A stretch of 15,336 nt of DNA from positions 1 through 15,336 of the forward strand of contig CAMPJF010000010.1 of NCBI GenBank assembly GCA_946886725.1, written 5' to 3'. The translations under genes were made by a program, and so were the position numbers. Every line of letters starts with the position of its first letter. The stretch's first letter is position 1. The notes beneath the pieces are model-generated. The model saw only the letters and a program-made list of their open reading frames with translations. It searched no databases and was not told the DNA's origin. This document shows positions 1 through 6,915 of the stretch, piece after piece. The stretch comes from an uncultured Candidatus Saccharibacteria bacterium (GTDB lineage: Bacteria > Patescibacteria > Saccharimonadia > Saccharimonadales > UBA6022).

Positions 1-712
1 GTGCAGGAAGCGCGATATACCAATACGCTGTCATAAACCAGCTAATAGCGAGCATGCCTTTGGTGAGCGCAGGCAGCTCGGCATCCGGCCCGCCTAGATC
101 GGTGAGGATTTTGCCAATCTGCGGAATGACGAACAGCATCAGGCCAAAGAAGGCGAGAATTGTGATGACAATCAAGACTGTCGGATACGTCATAGCGCTT
201 TTGACTTTTTTACGAATCGTTGCATTTTTCTCTTGTTGCATCGCGAGTCGCTTTAGGATTTCGTCAAGAATACCGGCCGCCTCGCCCGCGCGCACCATGT
301 TGACATAGACATCACTAAACGTGTTCGGGTATTTTGCCATCGTGTCCGCTAGCGGCGATCCCGCCTCGACGTCCTTGATGATGAAACCAAGGATTTTTTT
401 CAAAGCGTCACTCTCGGTGTGCTGTTCGAGTGATCCAAGGGCACGCAGCAAAGGGACGCCGGCGCTCACCATGGCGCTAAGCTGTCGGGTGAACATAACG
501 AGGTCATCTGATTTGACCTTGTTGCCGCCTAGGAAGTCGCCAAAACTAAAACTGCTCAGAGATTTTCCGTCAGCCGATCCCTCTTTGACGCTGATCGGAC
601 GGAGGCCTTGCTTGACGAGGTTGCTGATCGCACTCGACTTATCGGCAGCTTCGACGGTGCCAGTAACCGTTTTGTTTAAGTTGTTTGTTGCAATATACAG
701 AAAACTTGGCAT
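1..712 (-). CDS. pilC: Type IV pilus inner-membrane platform protein PilC, C-terminal part cut by window edge
   Basis: The 237 codons visible here encode the start of a type II secretion F-domain protein, the platform on which the PilB ATPase acts to assemble pilin subunits at the inner membrane. After about 70 cytoplasmic residues comes the first T2SSF helical domain (about 72-175), with the family-typical stretch FTRQLSAMVSAGVPLLRAL at 74-92 and a GE-x-x-G-x-L-type motif at 143-148. The first membrane helix follows at about 176-198. The full-length family has about 400 residues and a second F domain, so the remainder lies to the left of the window. The ATG at 712 begins 6 nt after the pilB stop. 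A weak GAAAGAG sits 9 nt ahead of it, so co-transcription and translational coupling with pilB are likely. Family assignment is confident. The exact subtype (PilC versus GspF) rests on the CPR context, where type IV pili are usual. Confidence 0.9.
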   Translation of the reverse strand, partial: MPSFLYIATNNLNKTVTGTVEAADKSSAISNLVKQGLRPISVKEGSADGKSLSSFSFGDFLGGNKVKSDDLVMFTRQLSAMVSAGVPLLRALGSLEQHTESDALKKILGFIIKDVEAGSPLADTMAKYPNTFSDVYVNMVRAGEAAGILDEILKRLAMQQEKNATIRKKVKSAMTYPTVLIVITILAFFGLMLFVIPQIGKILTDLGGPDAELPALTKGMLAISWFMTAYWYIALPA

Positions 713-718
713 GAGGTA

Positions 719-2503
719 TTACTCTTTCGTGACCCTTAGTACTTCTTCGACGGTAGTGTTGCCACGAAGCGCTTTGATTAGGCCGTCGGTTTGCATGGTG
801 ACCATACCTTCGCTTATTGCCGTGTCCTGAATTTGATTGCTTGTCGCGTTACTGATGATTAACTTTTGAATCGGAATGGTGTTGCCGAGTACCTCGTAGA
901 TACCGATACGACCCCTATAGCCGGTATGATTGCACTCTTCACATCCACCAGGAGCGGCCTTCCAAAGAACCTTAATTGTTTCATTGTCCGTACTCTCTGG
1001 TGTGTCACCGCCGACGCTTTGTTCGATTGCTTGCTTTTCGAGCGTATGAATATAATCGAAATTTTTATCTTCGGGAAGGTTAAACAGTCGTACGACCGTC
1101 TTGATCTCTTCGGCATCCGGATTATAGCTTTGTCGACAGGCGACGCACAGTCGACGAACTAGTCGCTGGCCGACAACTGCCTTAACCGTACTGGCGATTA
1201 GGAATGGCTCGATGCCCATGTCTAGCAGACGAGGTAGCGTTGTCGCTGCGTTATTCGTGTGCAGGGTGCTAAATACCAAGTGTCCGGTCAGGGCTGCTTG
1301 CACGCCTAAGTTGGCGGTTTCGCCGTCACGGATCTCACCGACCATGATAATGTTCGGATCTTGGCGAAGTAGTGCGCGAAGTCCGGAGGCAAAGGTCATG
1401 CCTGCCTTGACGTTTGTTTGGGTTTGGTTCACGCCAGGAATTTTATATTCCACCGGATCCTCGATCGTAGATATATTGACGTCGGGTGTGTTGAGAAGTG
1501 TGAGTACGCTAAACAAGCTAGTAGACTTACCAGATCCAGTCGGGCCGGTTACGAGCACCATGCCGTTTGGCTCGGTTAATGCTTCGTTGATAACATCCAG
1601 TGAATGACCCCAATAGCCGAGGTCTTTTAGGGTGACCGCCTGGTTAGATTCGTCCAGAATACGCATAACTACTTTTTCGCCGTCGGCAATAGGTAGTGTG
1701 CTGACACGGAGCGCGTACTGCTTTCCTGCCACCTTTATCTTAAAACGACCGTCTTGTGGGACGCGACGTTCGTCGATCTTAAGGTTGGACAAAATTTTAA
1801 TACGGCTTGTGAGTGCGCCAATGACATTGCGCGGCAGGCGATTGACTTCTTTGAGCACGCCGTCGATTCGATAACGAATCTGGACAAAATCCTCACGCGG
1901 TTCGATGTGGATGTCGCTCGCACTTGAGCGGATGGCGTATTCTAGGAGCAAGTTAATCGTCTGTGCGATTGGGGAGTCTTCGGCGATATCAGACTCGTTC
2001 GCAGTCAGATCGGCCGCTTCTTGATCTTCACGCTGGATGTCGATAACTTCGTTAAGCTCTTGATTGACGTCGCCGCGGTAATTCTCAAGACATGCTGCGA
2101 TGTTTTCATGAGTGGTGATGTAAATTTTTGTATTTTCGCCAATTTCTTTTTGAATAAAGCTGACTGCCTGAACATCGTCCGGGTCGTCCATTGCTAGGTG
2201 CATTAATCCATCTTCGTCAACCTTGAAAAGTACGGCGCTATACTGGCGAGCGATACGTTCGGGGATTTTTTTAAGCACCTCAGAGTCGATGCTTTTTGGA
2301 TCGATCTCAATGAAGGGAATGCTAGTGTAGTCGGCGAATGCTTCAGCGAGAGACCGCTCGTTCATTAATTCGTTGTTGATGACGATATCTTGGAGAGGAC
2401 GCCGTGAACGAGAACCCTCTTCTTTGAGGGATTCAATCTGCTCTTTAGTAGCCACACCGCTGCGCTCGAGCAATTTTTCAATCGTAACATCTGAAATACG
2501 CAT
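719..2503 (-). CDS. pilB: Type IV pilus assembly ATPase PilB (GspE family)
   Basis: Hexameric cytoplasmic ATPase (594 aa) that powers pilus extension through PilC. The N-terminal GspE/MshEN-like domain covers about 1-150 and the linker/N2 domain about 175-290. The catalytic domain carries Walker A GPTGSGKST at 320-328, the Asp box STIEDPVEY at 345-353, the Walker B region RQDPNIIMVGEIRD at 380-393 and the His box GHLVFSTLHTN at 407-417. Two CxxC pairs (C453/C456 and C521/C524) form the zinc-binding tetracysteine motif, which marks PilB/GspE assembly ATPases rather than PilT retraction ATPases. The segment between the pairs (64 residues) is longer than I expect for the family. The ATG at 2503 has no convincing Shine-Dalgarno, but a TACAAT hexamer lies 15-20 nt upstream, suggesting a very short leader. 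It heads a pilB-pilC operon that continues beyond the window. Confidence 0.95.
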   Translation of the reverse strand: MRISDVTIEKLLERSGVATKEQIESLKEEGSRSRRPLQDIVINNELMNERSLAEAFADYTSIPFIEIDPKSIDSEVLKKIPERIARQYSAVLFKVDEDGLMHLAMDDPDDVQAVSFIQKEIGENTKIYITTHENIAACLENYRGDVNQELNEVIDIQREDQEAADLTANESDIAEDSPIAQTINLLLEYAIRSSASDIHIEPREDFVQIRYRIDGVLKEVNRLPRNVIGALTSRIKILSNLKIDERRVPQDGRFKIKVAGKQYALRVSTLPIADGEKVVMRILDESNQAVTLKDLGYWGHSLDVINEALTEPNGMVLVTGPTGSGKSTSLFSVLTLLNTPDVNISTIEDPVEYKIPGVNQTQTNVKAGMTFASGLRALLRQDPNIIMVGEIRDGETANLGVQAALTGHLVFSTLHTNNAATTLPRLLDMGIEPFLIASTVKAVVGQRLVRRLCVACRQSYNPDAEEIKTVVRLFNLPEDKNFDYIHTLEKQAIEQSVGGDTPESTDNETIKVLWKAAPGGCEECNHTGYRGRIGIYEVLGNTIPIQKLIISNATSNQIQDTAISEGMVTMQTDGLIKALRGNTTVEEVLRVTKE

Positions 2504-2517
2504 ACTGCTTGTGCTCT

Positions 2518-2523
2518 ATTGTA
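2518..2523 (-). promoter_or_regulatory. Candidate -10 element for pilB
   Basis: TACAAT on the minus strand matches the sigma-70 -10 consensus at five of six positions, and no better element lies in the 70-nt gap to the divergent gene. No good -35 is visible at 17-18 nt. If used, transcription would begin around 2511, giving a leader of only about 8 nt, which fits the lack of a Shine-Dalgarno before the pilB ATG. The call is tentative. Confidence 0.35.
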
Positions 2524-2593
2524 CGTGAGGTAGGTGAAAAGCGCTAGTAATATGGTAAGTTTTCTTATATCCTATGGAAAAAGAATTACACCC

Positions 2594-2601
2594 AAGGAGA
2601 G
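2594..2601 (+). promoter_or_regulatory. Strong Shine-Dalgarno deciding the start of the pilin-like membrane protein
   Basis: AAGGAGAG sits 5 nt before the ATG at 2607. The upstream in-frame ATG at 2574 has no comparable site, so 2607 is taken as the start, and the extra 11 residues of the longer reading are rejected. Confidence 0.75.
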
Positions 2602-2606
2602 TGCAG

Positions 2607-3884
2607 ATGAATACCATTACCCCGCTTAACCCAGGCGTTAAGCCGGACCTATTACCTGAGAGTCCAAAAACAGACACCCCTGTGCAGTCACCAGAAAAAA
2701 CAATGGATCCAATCGATTATCCGAACTACCCTATGCCAGCTTTTGAAGTGGAGCAGTCAAGTTCTCACCCTGCACCGGTAGCCCAGTCTGTCACTCCGTC
2801 AGCCGTACCGGCGACGCCTGCGAGTTCAGGTGCTGGACGGGCGCAGATAAAATCGATGACGGTCATCGCATCGAGTGGCTTTTTGATGAAGTATATTGCT
2901 TCATTGTTTGCCGGCATCAGCGTATTGTCCGGTTTGACGTCATTAAGTTTTATTTTGTTAGACCACTTTATCAATAAGCCAGAGGGATTGAAACTGGGTA
3001 GTGTGTTTGACGCTTCAACGATCGTCAGTACGTGGCACGTGTGGCTAGTGGCGAGCTTGCTAACCTTTACGACACTGTATTTATTACTGTCTCGTGCCGC
3101 AGGGAAGTATTTGGCCGCTAATAATGCGTCCGACAACGAGATACAGGTCGGTGAAGTGGCGCGCTCAATCTTTACCGCCATTCTTATTATTTTCGCCGCT
3201 TATTTAGCGGCAAGCCTGCTCTTTACGCTACTAAATAGCACGATTGCAGCCGCCGAAATTGAAGGCAAAGATATTGCTATTCAGGTGGCGGGCAGTGTCC
3301 TAGCTTTCATTTGGATTACTTTGATCATCAAGCACCAGTCGGTTGTCCATCAGCAGGGTAAAAATGGCCTTGCTGGAATTATTCTAGCGGTCGTGGCTGC
3401 AGCCATTGTGATAGTGGCGTCTGTTTTCCTGCTTGCCGCTGGGCGTAACGCGGTCATCGATAGCCGAACGCTATCTGATCTCTCGACCGTCCAGTCCGAG
3501 CTGTCTACGTATAATGCTAAAAATGATCAGTATCCAGAGAGTCTGAGTGTGCTAGCGATCGATGACGAAAAAGTAAAGAGTCGCTTAGGTAACTATAAAT
3601 ATACGCGGACGCAAACAACCGATGAAAGTACGGCGCAAGACAGCTACGAGGATATGTTCTCATCAGATGATTTCTATAGCTCTGGATCAACTTCGAGCTT
3701 CCGTACTTTGCAGCCAGCGACGAAAAACGGATATAAATTGTGTGCTAACTTTTTGACCGACGCATCGTCAAAGTCCGACCTATATGGCGGATCGGCGGAT
3801 CTGACTGAGGGCGCTAGCGCGAGCGCATCGACATCTTTTTACTCCCACGGCAAGGGTGAGCACTGTATCGAGCGTGATATATAG
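2607..3884 (+). CDS. Polytopic membrane protein with C-terminal pilin-like extracellular domain
   Basis: I do not recognise a named family for the whole protein (425 aa). Residues 1-80 are rich in Pro, Ser and Thr and probably lie in the cytoplasm. Five membrane helices follow at about 94-119, 142-164, 186-211, 223-245 and 254-278. Right after the last helix the chain reads RNAVIDSRTLSDLSTVQSEL and then a Y-x-x-x-x-x-x-YP motif (about 302-310). This is the pattern seen in the periplasmic part of type IV pilins and pseudopilins, where a helix is followed by 'alxxYyxxngxYP'. The tail has the protein's only two cysteines, C379 and C420, in the C-terminal position typical of a pilin disulfide. 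No prepilin peptidase site is present, so it cannot be processed like a normal pilin. Its position divergent from pilB/pilC suggests a role at the pilus base or in pilus assembly, but this is inference. Confidence 0.8.
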   Translation: MNTITPLNPGVKPDLLPESPKTDTPVQSPEKTMDPIDYPNYPMPAFEVEQSSSHPAPVAQSVTPSAVPATPASSGAGRAQIKSMTVIASSGFLMKYIASLFAGISVLSGLTSLSFILLDHFINKPEGLKLGSVFDASTIVSTWHVWLVASLLTFTTLYLLLSRAAGKYLAANNASDNEIQVGEVARSIFTAILIIFAAYLAASLLFTLLNSTIAAAEIEGKDIAIQVAGSVLAFIWITLIIKHQSVVHQQGKNGLAGIILAVVAAAIVIVASVFLLAAGRNAVIDSRTLSDLSTVQSELSTYNAKNDQYPESLSVLAIDDEKVKSRLGNYKYTRTQTTDESTAQDSYEDMFSSDDFYSSGSTSSFRTLQPATKNGYKLCANFLTDASSKSDLYGGSADLTEGASASASTSFYSHGKGEHCIERDI

Positions 3885-3886
3885 CG

Positions 3887-3892
3887 TATAAT
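3887..3892 (+). promoter_or_regulatory. Perfect TATAAT -10 element for near-leaderless tsaE
   Basis: The hexamer is a consensus -10 starting 15 nt before the tsaE ATG, inside the 12-base string TAGCGTATAATA (3882-3893). The predicted transcription start is about 3899, leaving roughly 3 nt before the ATG. There is no Shine-Dalgarno and no convincing -35. The same 12 bases recur at 15242-15253 with the same distance to an ATG. Confidence 0.6.
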
Positions 3893-3901
3893 ATACTACT
3901 A

Positions 3902-4357
3902 ATGAACCAACACGTGACATCAGATACTGCAATGCGCTCTCTTGGGGCGCAAATTGCTGGTGTGTTGTCGGGTGGTGAGGTGCTTGAGCTTGTCGGTGAT
4001 GTCGGTGCAGGGAAAACAACCCTCACTAAAGGTATCGCGCAGGGATTAGGCATCGAAGAGACGGTGCAGAGCCCGAGTTTTACGATTAGTCGAGTGTATG
4101 ATGCTGTAAGTGGGCTCCGTCTGGTGCACTATGACTTTTACCGTTTAAATGACGCAGGCATCATGGCGGATGAGCTACGCGAGACGATTCATGATCCGCG
4201 AACGATTACGATTATCGAATGGGCGGGCATCGTTGATGGGGTATTGCCTGACGATCGGCTAACGATTGCGATCACTTCACCTAGCGAAACCGATCGGATC
4301 GTAAAGATTTCGGCAGGCGGCGATTCGAGTCGATCAGTCCTGGAGCGAATTGTATGA
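3902..4357 (+). CDS. tsaE: tRNA threonylcarbamoyladenosine biosynthesis ATPase TsaE
   Basis: A P-loop ATPase of 151 aa, the normal size for TsaE. It works with TsaB and TsaD to transfer the threonylcarbamoyl group to A37 of ANN-decoding tRNAs in the cytoplasm. Walker A GDVGAGKTT lies at 32-40, followed by the family SPSF motif at 57-60, HYDFYRL at 76-82 and IIEW at 104-107, all in the expected order. The ATG at 3902 is 17 nt after the preceding stop and has no ribosome binding site, but a perfect TATAAT lies just upstream, so the mRNA may be nearly leaderless. The TGA stop overlaps the tsaB ATG (ATGA), so the two genes are an operon with probable translational coupling. TsaD is not in this window. 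Confidence 0.95.
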   Translation: MNQHVTSDTAMRSLGAQIAGVLSGGEVLELVGDVGAGKTTLTKGIAQGLGIEETVQSPSFTISRVYDAVSGLRLVHYDFYRLNDAGIMADELRETIHDPRTITIIEWAGIVDGVLPDDRLTIAITSPSETDRIVKISAGGDSSRSVLERIV

Positions 4358-4740
4358 TTGTTTTGTTGGATACAGCTACGCCAGTATGTAGGTTGCGTCT
4401 TGTTGATGCGGACAATCATATTAATAGTGAATGGCAGGCGGACAGAACGCTAGCTAAAGGGCTATTAGGCTATCTGCAGTCACAGTTAGCTCAGCATCAA
4501 AAGTCATTATCTGATATAACGGGCATCGGCGTATTTCAAGGTCCCGGCAGCTTCACGGGACTTCGCATCGGGATGGCTGTTTTAAATACGCTTGCCGATA
4601 GCGAACGCATACCGATCGTAGGTGTACGGGGTGATGACTGGCAGAAAATAGCACTCGACCGTTTGCGCGCCGGCGAGAATGACCAAGTTGTTTTGCCGTT
4701 TTACGGAAGTGAAGCGCATATCACCACTCCTCGCAAATAA
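4354..4740 (+). CDS. tsaB: Short TsaB-like t6A dimerization subunit
   Basis: The protein has the N-terminal ASKHA-fold lobe of TsaB: MIVLLDTATP at the start and the diagnostic GPGSFTGLRIG at 63-73. TsaB is the catalytically inactive partner that binds and stabilises TsaD in t6A37 synthesis. At 128 aa it is far shorter than the roughly 220-230 aa of classical TsaB, and most of the C-terminal lobe is missing. The last residues (VVLPFYGSEAHITTPRK, 112-128) still look like a genuine TsaB-type tail with a P-x-Y element. This suggests a natural internally shortened form, as expected in CPR lineages, rather than a frameshift. It overlaps tsaE by 4 nt. A promoter for rny begins 2 nt after its stop. 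Confidence 0.85.
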   Translation: MIVLLDTATPVCRLRLVDADNHINSEWQADRTLAKGLLGYLQSQLAQHQKSLSDITGIGVFQGPGSFTGLRIGMAVLNTLADSERIPIVGVRGDDWQKIALDRLRAGENDQVVLPFYGSEAHITTPRK

Positions 4741-4742
4741 AC

Positions 4743-4772
4743 TTGCCCGTTCTATGTAAAAAGCGCTACAAT
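4743..4772 (+). promoter_or_regulatory. Sigma-70-like promoter for rny
   Basis: TTGCCC (4743-4748, four of six) and TACAAT (4767-4772, five of six) are separated by 18 nt. The predicted start is about 4779, giving a leader of some 125 nt before rny. The -35 begins 2 nt after the tsaB stop, so the promoter fits tightly into the gap. Confidence 0.6.
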
Positions 4773-4775
4773 AAA

Positions 4776-4902
4776 AGAAGTCTATTAAGACTTTTGATGA
4801 AACTTTTGAAATACCTCCAGAACCGCCCTTTTATGGCTTGATATTTTTATTTGATAGAGACAATTTGGTTAGTATCGGGGCAGCTGAGAGAAAGGAATAA
4901 CT
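4776..4902 (+). other. rny 5' leader with hairpin at the predicted transcript start
   Basis: A stem AAGTCT/AGACTT with an ATTA loop lies at 4778-4793. It can be extended by one GU and one AU pair to 4776-4795. It coincides with the first bases of the predicted rny mRNA. Downstream, an ATG at 4797 opens a 14-codon reading frame ending in TGA at 4839-4841, with no clear Shine-Dalgarno, so its translation is doubtful. The rny Shine-Dalgarno AAAGGA (4891-4896) lies 6 nt before the ATG. Nothing else with a recognisable function is seen in this gap. A 5' hairpin could protect the message or serve autoregulation by RNase Y, but that is conjecture. Confidence 0.45.
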
Positions 4903-6393
4903 ATGATAGAGGGTATAATCGCCGCAATTGTTGGGGCTTTTCTTGGCGCTGGCGGAATGGTTGCTTACGAGAAGCGACGCGTCGCTAGCGGAAAAAGCAA
5001 AGCCGAGAAAGAAATTGCTCAGGCTAAAATCAAGGCGAGTGATATTGTCCTGCGCGCCAAAGACGAGGCGCTGCAGCTTGAAAATGAACGCCGTCGCGAG
5101 TGGAAGAAGACGGAAAATCGTATGGCGGACCGCGAATCATTGCTCGATAGCAAACTTGATCAGTTAGAAAAACGTGCCGATAAACTTCGCTCTCAGGAGG
5201 ACGAGGTAGAAGAGCTCAAGTCGGAAATCAGGGCAATTCGCGTCAAGCAGCAAGAAAAACTGGAAAAGATCGCCGGATTAAAGAAATCAGAAGCTGCCGA
5301 CAAGCTGATGCAGATGACCGAGAGCGACATCAAAGAAGACCTAATCGGACTGGTAAACAAATTACAGCATGATGCGATGGAAGATGCCGAGGAGCGTGCG
5401 CAAACAATTCTAGTCACCGCTATGGAGCGTATGTCGAGCGAGGTGACTGCAGAGCGCACCGTGACGGCCGTCAAATTAACCGATGATGAAATGAAGGGCC
5501 GTATTATCGGCAAAGAAGGTCGCAATATTCAGGCGTTGCAACGCGCGACTGGTGTGGATATTTTAGTTGACGATACACCTGGGATGATTATTCTTAGTTC
5601 GTTCGATCCAATTCGTCGTCAGGTTGCACGGGTCACCTTAGAGATGCTAATGAAAGACGGGCGCATTCATCCAGCACGTATCGAAGAAGTTGTCGCCAAG
5701 GCTGAAAAAGAAATCGAGAAGCAGATCGCACGAGCAGGTGAAGATGCGGCCCGTGAGGTTGGCGTTGTCGGCATTCCGAAAGAAATGCTTCGCTTGTTGG
5801 GCGAGCTGAAATTCCGCACCAGCTATGGGCAGAACGTCCTTATGCACAGTACTGAAATGGCGCACATGGCTGGGCTGATCGCAGAAGAGATCGGTGCTGA
5901 TGTCCGCATCACGAAAATCGCGACGCTCTTACACGATGTTGGCAAGGCGGTGACACACAAAATCGAAGGCAAGCACCATCATATTGGCGCTGAACTTGCC
6001 AGTAAATACGGTATGGATGAGCGAATCGTCCACGCGATTCAGGCGCATCATGATGATATTGACGCGACCACTCCAGAGGCCTTGATCGTTCGTGTATGTG
6101 ACGCGCTGTCGGCAGCTCGACCGGGTGCGCGCAATATTAGTGCCGAAAACTTTAGTGAACGCATGCGTGACCTAGAAAATGTGGCTATGAGTTTTAAGGG
6201 TATCGATAAGGCATATGCAATTAGCGCTGGGCGAGAAATTCGTGTCATCGTCAGTCCGAAAAGCATTGACGATTTAAGCGCGATAAAATTAGCGCGAGAT
6301 ATTGCCGTCAAGATAGAGAGTACTATGCAGTACCCAGGTACAATCAAAGTGAACGTGATCCGTGAAACGCGCGCAATCGAATTTGCAAAATAA
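4903..6393 (+). CDS. rny: Ribonuclease Y
   Basis: Membrane-anchored endoribonuclease (496 aa, usual length about 510-520) that initiates mRNA decay. The order of parts is complete: an N-terminal membrane helix (about 3-20), a long charged coiled coil rich in Lys, Glu and Arg (about 25-180), a KH RNA-binding domain with the GxxG-type loop GRIIGKEGRNIQ (about 198-209), and an HD phosphohydrolase domain with metal-binding LLHDVGKA (His-Asp near 343-344) plus further histidines in KHHHIGAE and AHHDD. The ATG at 4903 has AAAGGA 6 nt upstream. It is preceded by its own promoter and a leader of about 125 nt with a 5' hairpin. A Nudix gene begins 4 nt after the stop, so the two are probably co-transcribed. 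Confidence 0.97.
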   Translation: MIEGIIAAIVGAFLGAGGMVAYEKRRVASGKSKAEKEIAQAKIKASDIVLRAKDEALQLENERRREWKKTENRMADRESLLDSKLDQLEKRADKLRSQEDEVEELKSEIRAIRVKQQEKLEKIAGLKKSEAADKLMQMTESDIKEDLIGLVNKLQHDAMEDAEERAQTILVTAMERMSSEVTAERTVTAVKLTDDEMKGRIIGKEGRNIQALQRATGVDILVDDTPGMIILSSFDPIRRQVARVTLEMLMKDGRIHPARIEEVVAKAEKEIEKQIARAGEDAAREVGVVGIPKEMLRLLGELKFRTSYGQNVLMHSTEMAHMAGLIAEEIGADVRITKIATLLHDVGKAVTHKIEGKHHHIGAELASKYGMDERIVHAIQAHHDDIDATTPEALIVRVCDALSAARPGARNISAENFSERMRDLENVAMSFKGIDKAYAISAGREIRVIVSPKSIDDLSAIKLARDIAVKIESTMQYPGTIKVNVIRETRAIEFAK

Positions 6394-6397
6394 CGAT

Positions 6398-6883
6398 ATG
6401 GCCCATTCGCTTAACCAACACAAAAAGGAACATTGGCTCCACACGTTCCACTCTCGGCCTTCTAGCGCGGTTATTATCCTAGAGGATGACCAGGAGCGAG
6501 TGCTGATCGTCAAGGCGAACTATAAGGAGCACTGGACCTTTCCTGGGGGCGTTATTGATCTTGGCGAAACGCCAATGCAGGCGGCTATTCGCGAAATAAA
6601 AGAAGAGGTGGGATTGGACGTATCCGCCGACAGTCTCACGTTTGGTTGGGTGACCGCCAGGCACAGCACTAGTATCGATACTTATCAATTTATTTTCAAA
6701 GCATCGTTGCGTTCGGATGCTGTGGCGGATATTGTTTTGCAGGCATCGGAAATCGATGAATGGCGACTTGTGACCAAAAAGGATGTACTGTCTAATGATA
6801 TTCATTATGCGAAGGCAGTGCAGTTATGGGCGCAGGACAATCGCGATGGATATATCGAGCAGACCTTTGGCGTCAACGATTAA
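6398..6883 (+). CDS. Nudix hydrolase
   Basis: A 161-aa Nudix protein that hydrolyses a nucleoside diphosphate linked to another group. The substrate cannot be read from the sequence. The Nudix box is exact: G51-x5-E57-x7-R65-E66-U-x-E69-E70-x-G72-U, within GGVIDLGETPMQAAIREIKE and the residues after it. It provides the Mg2+-binding glutamates. The fold begins with a beta strand at SSAVIIL and has the W-x-F-P-G-G entry before the box. The ATG at 6398, 4 nt after the rny stop, is chosen over an in-frame GTG at 6362 that would overlap rny. The Shine-Dalgarno is poor, so coupling to rny translation is likely. Pairing with RNase Y could mean a role in RNA-end or nucleotide clean-up, which is inference only. 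Confidence 0.9.
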   Translation: MAHSLNQHKKEHWLHTFHSRPSSAVIILEDDQERVLIVKANYKEHWTFPGGVIDLGETPMQAAIREIKEEVGLDVSADSLTFGWVTARHSTSIDTYQFIFKASLRSDAVADIVLQASEIDEWRLVTKKDVLSNDIHYAKAVQLWAQDNRDGYIEQTFGVND

Positions 6884-6898
6884 AGCTAGCATCGCTTT
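6882..6898. terminator. Weak hairpin between convergent Nudix and protease genes
   Basis: AAAGC and GCTTT pair across a 7-nt loop, overlapping the Nudix stop codon, in the 32-nt gap between two convergent genes. It lacks a long GC stem or a T run, so it is at best a weak shared terminator. Confidence 0.25.
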
Positions 6899-6915
6899 GA
6901 TGTAATGAATGCGCC

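Noticed and set aside
321..830. 169-codon open frame on the plus strand over pilC and the end of pilB
   Set aside because: It is antisense to two confidently identified genes, has no ribosome site and no protein-like features.
6362..6397. GTG start for the Nudix gene overlapping rny by 32 nt
   Set aside because: The ATG at 6398, just after the rny stop, gives a normal Nudix length. The upstream residues are simply the rny 3' end in another frame.
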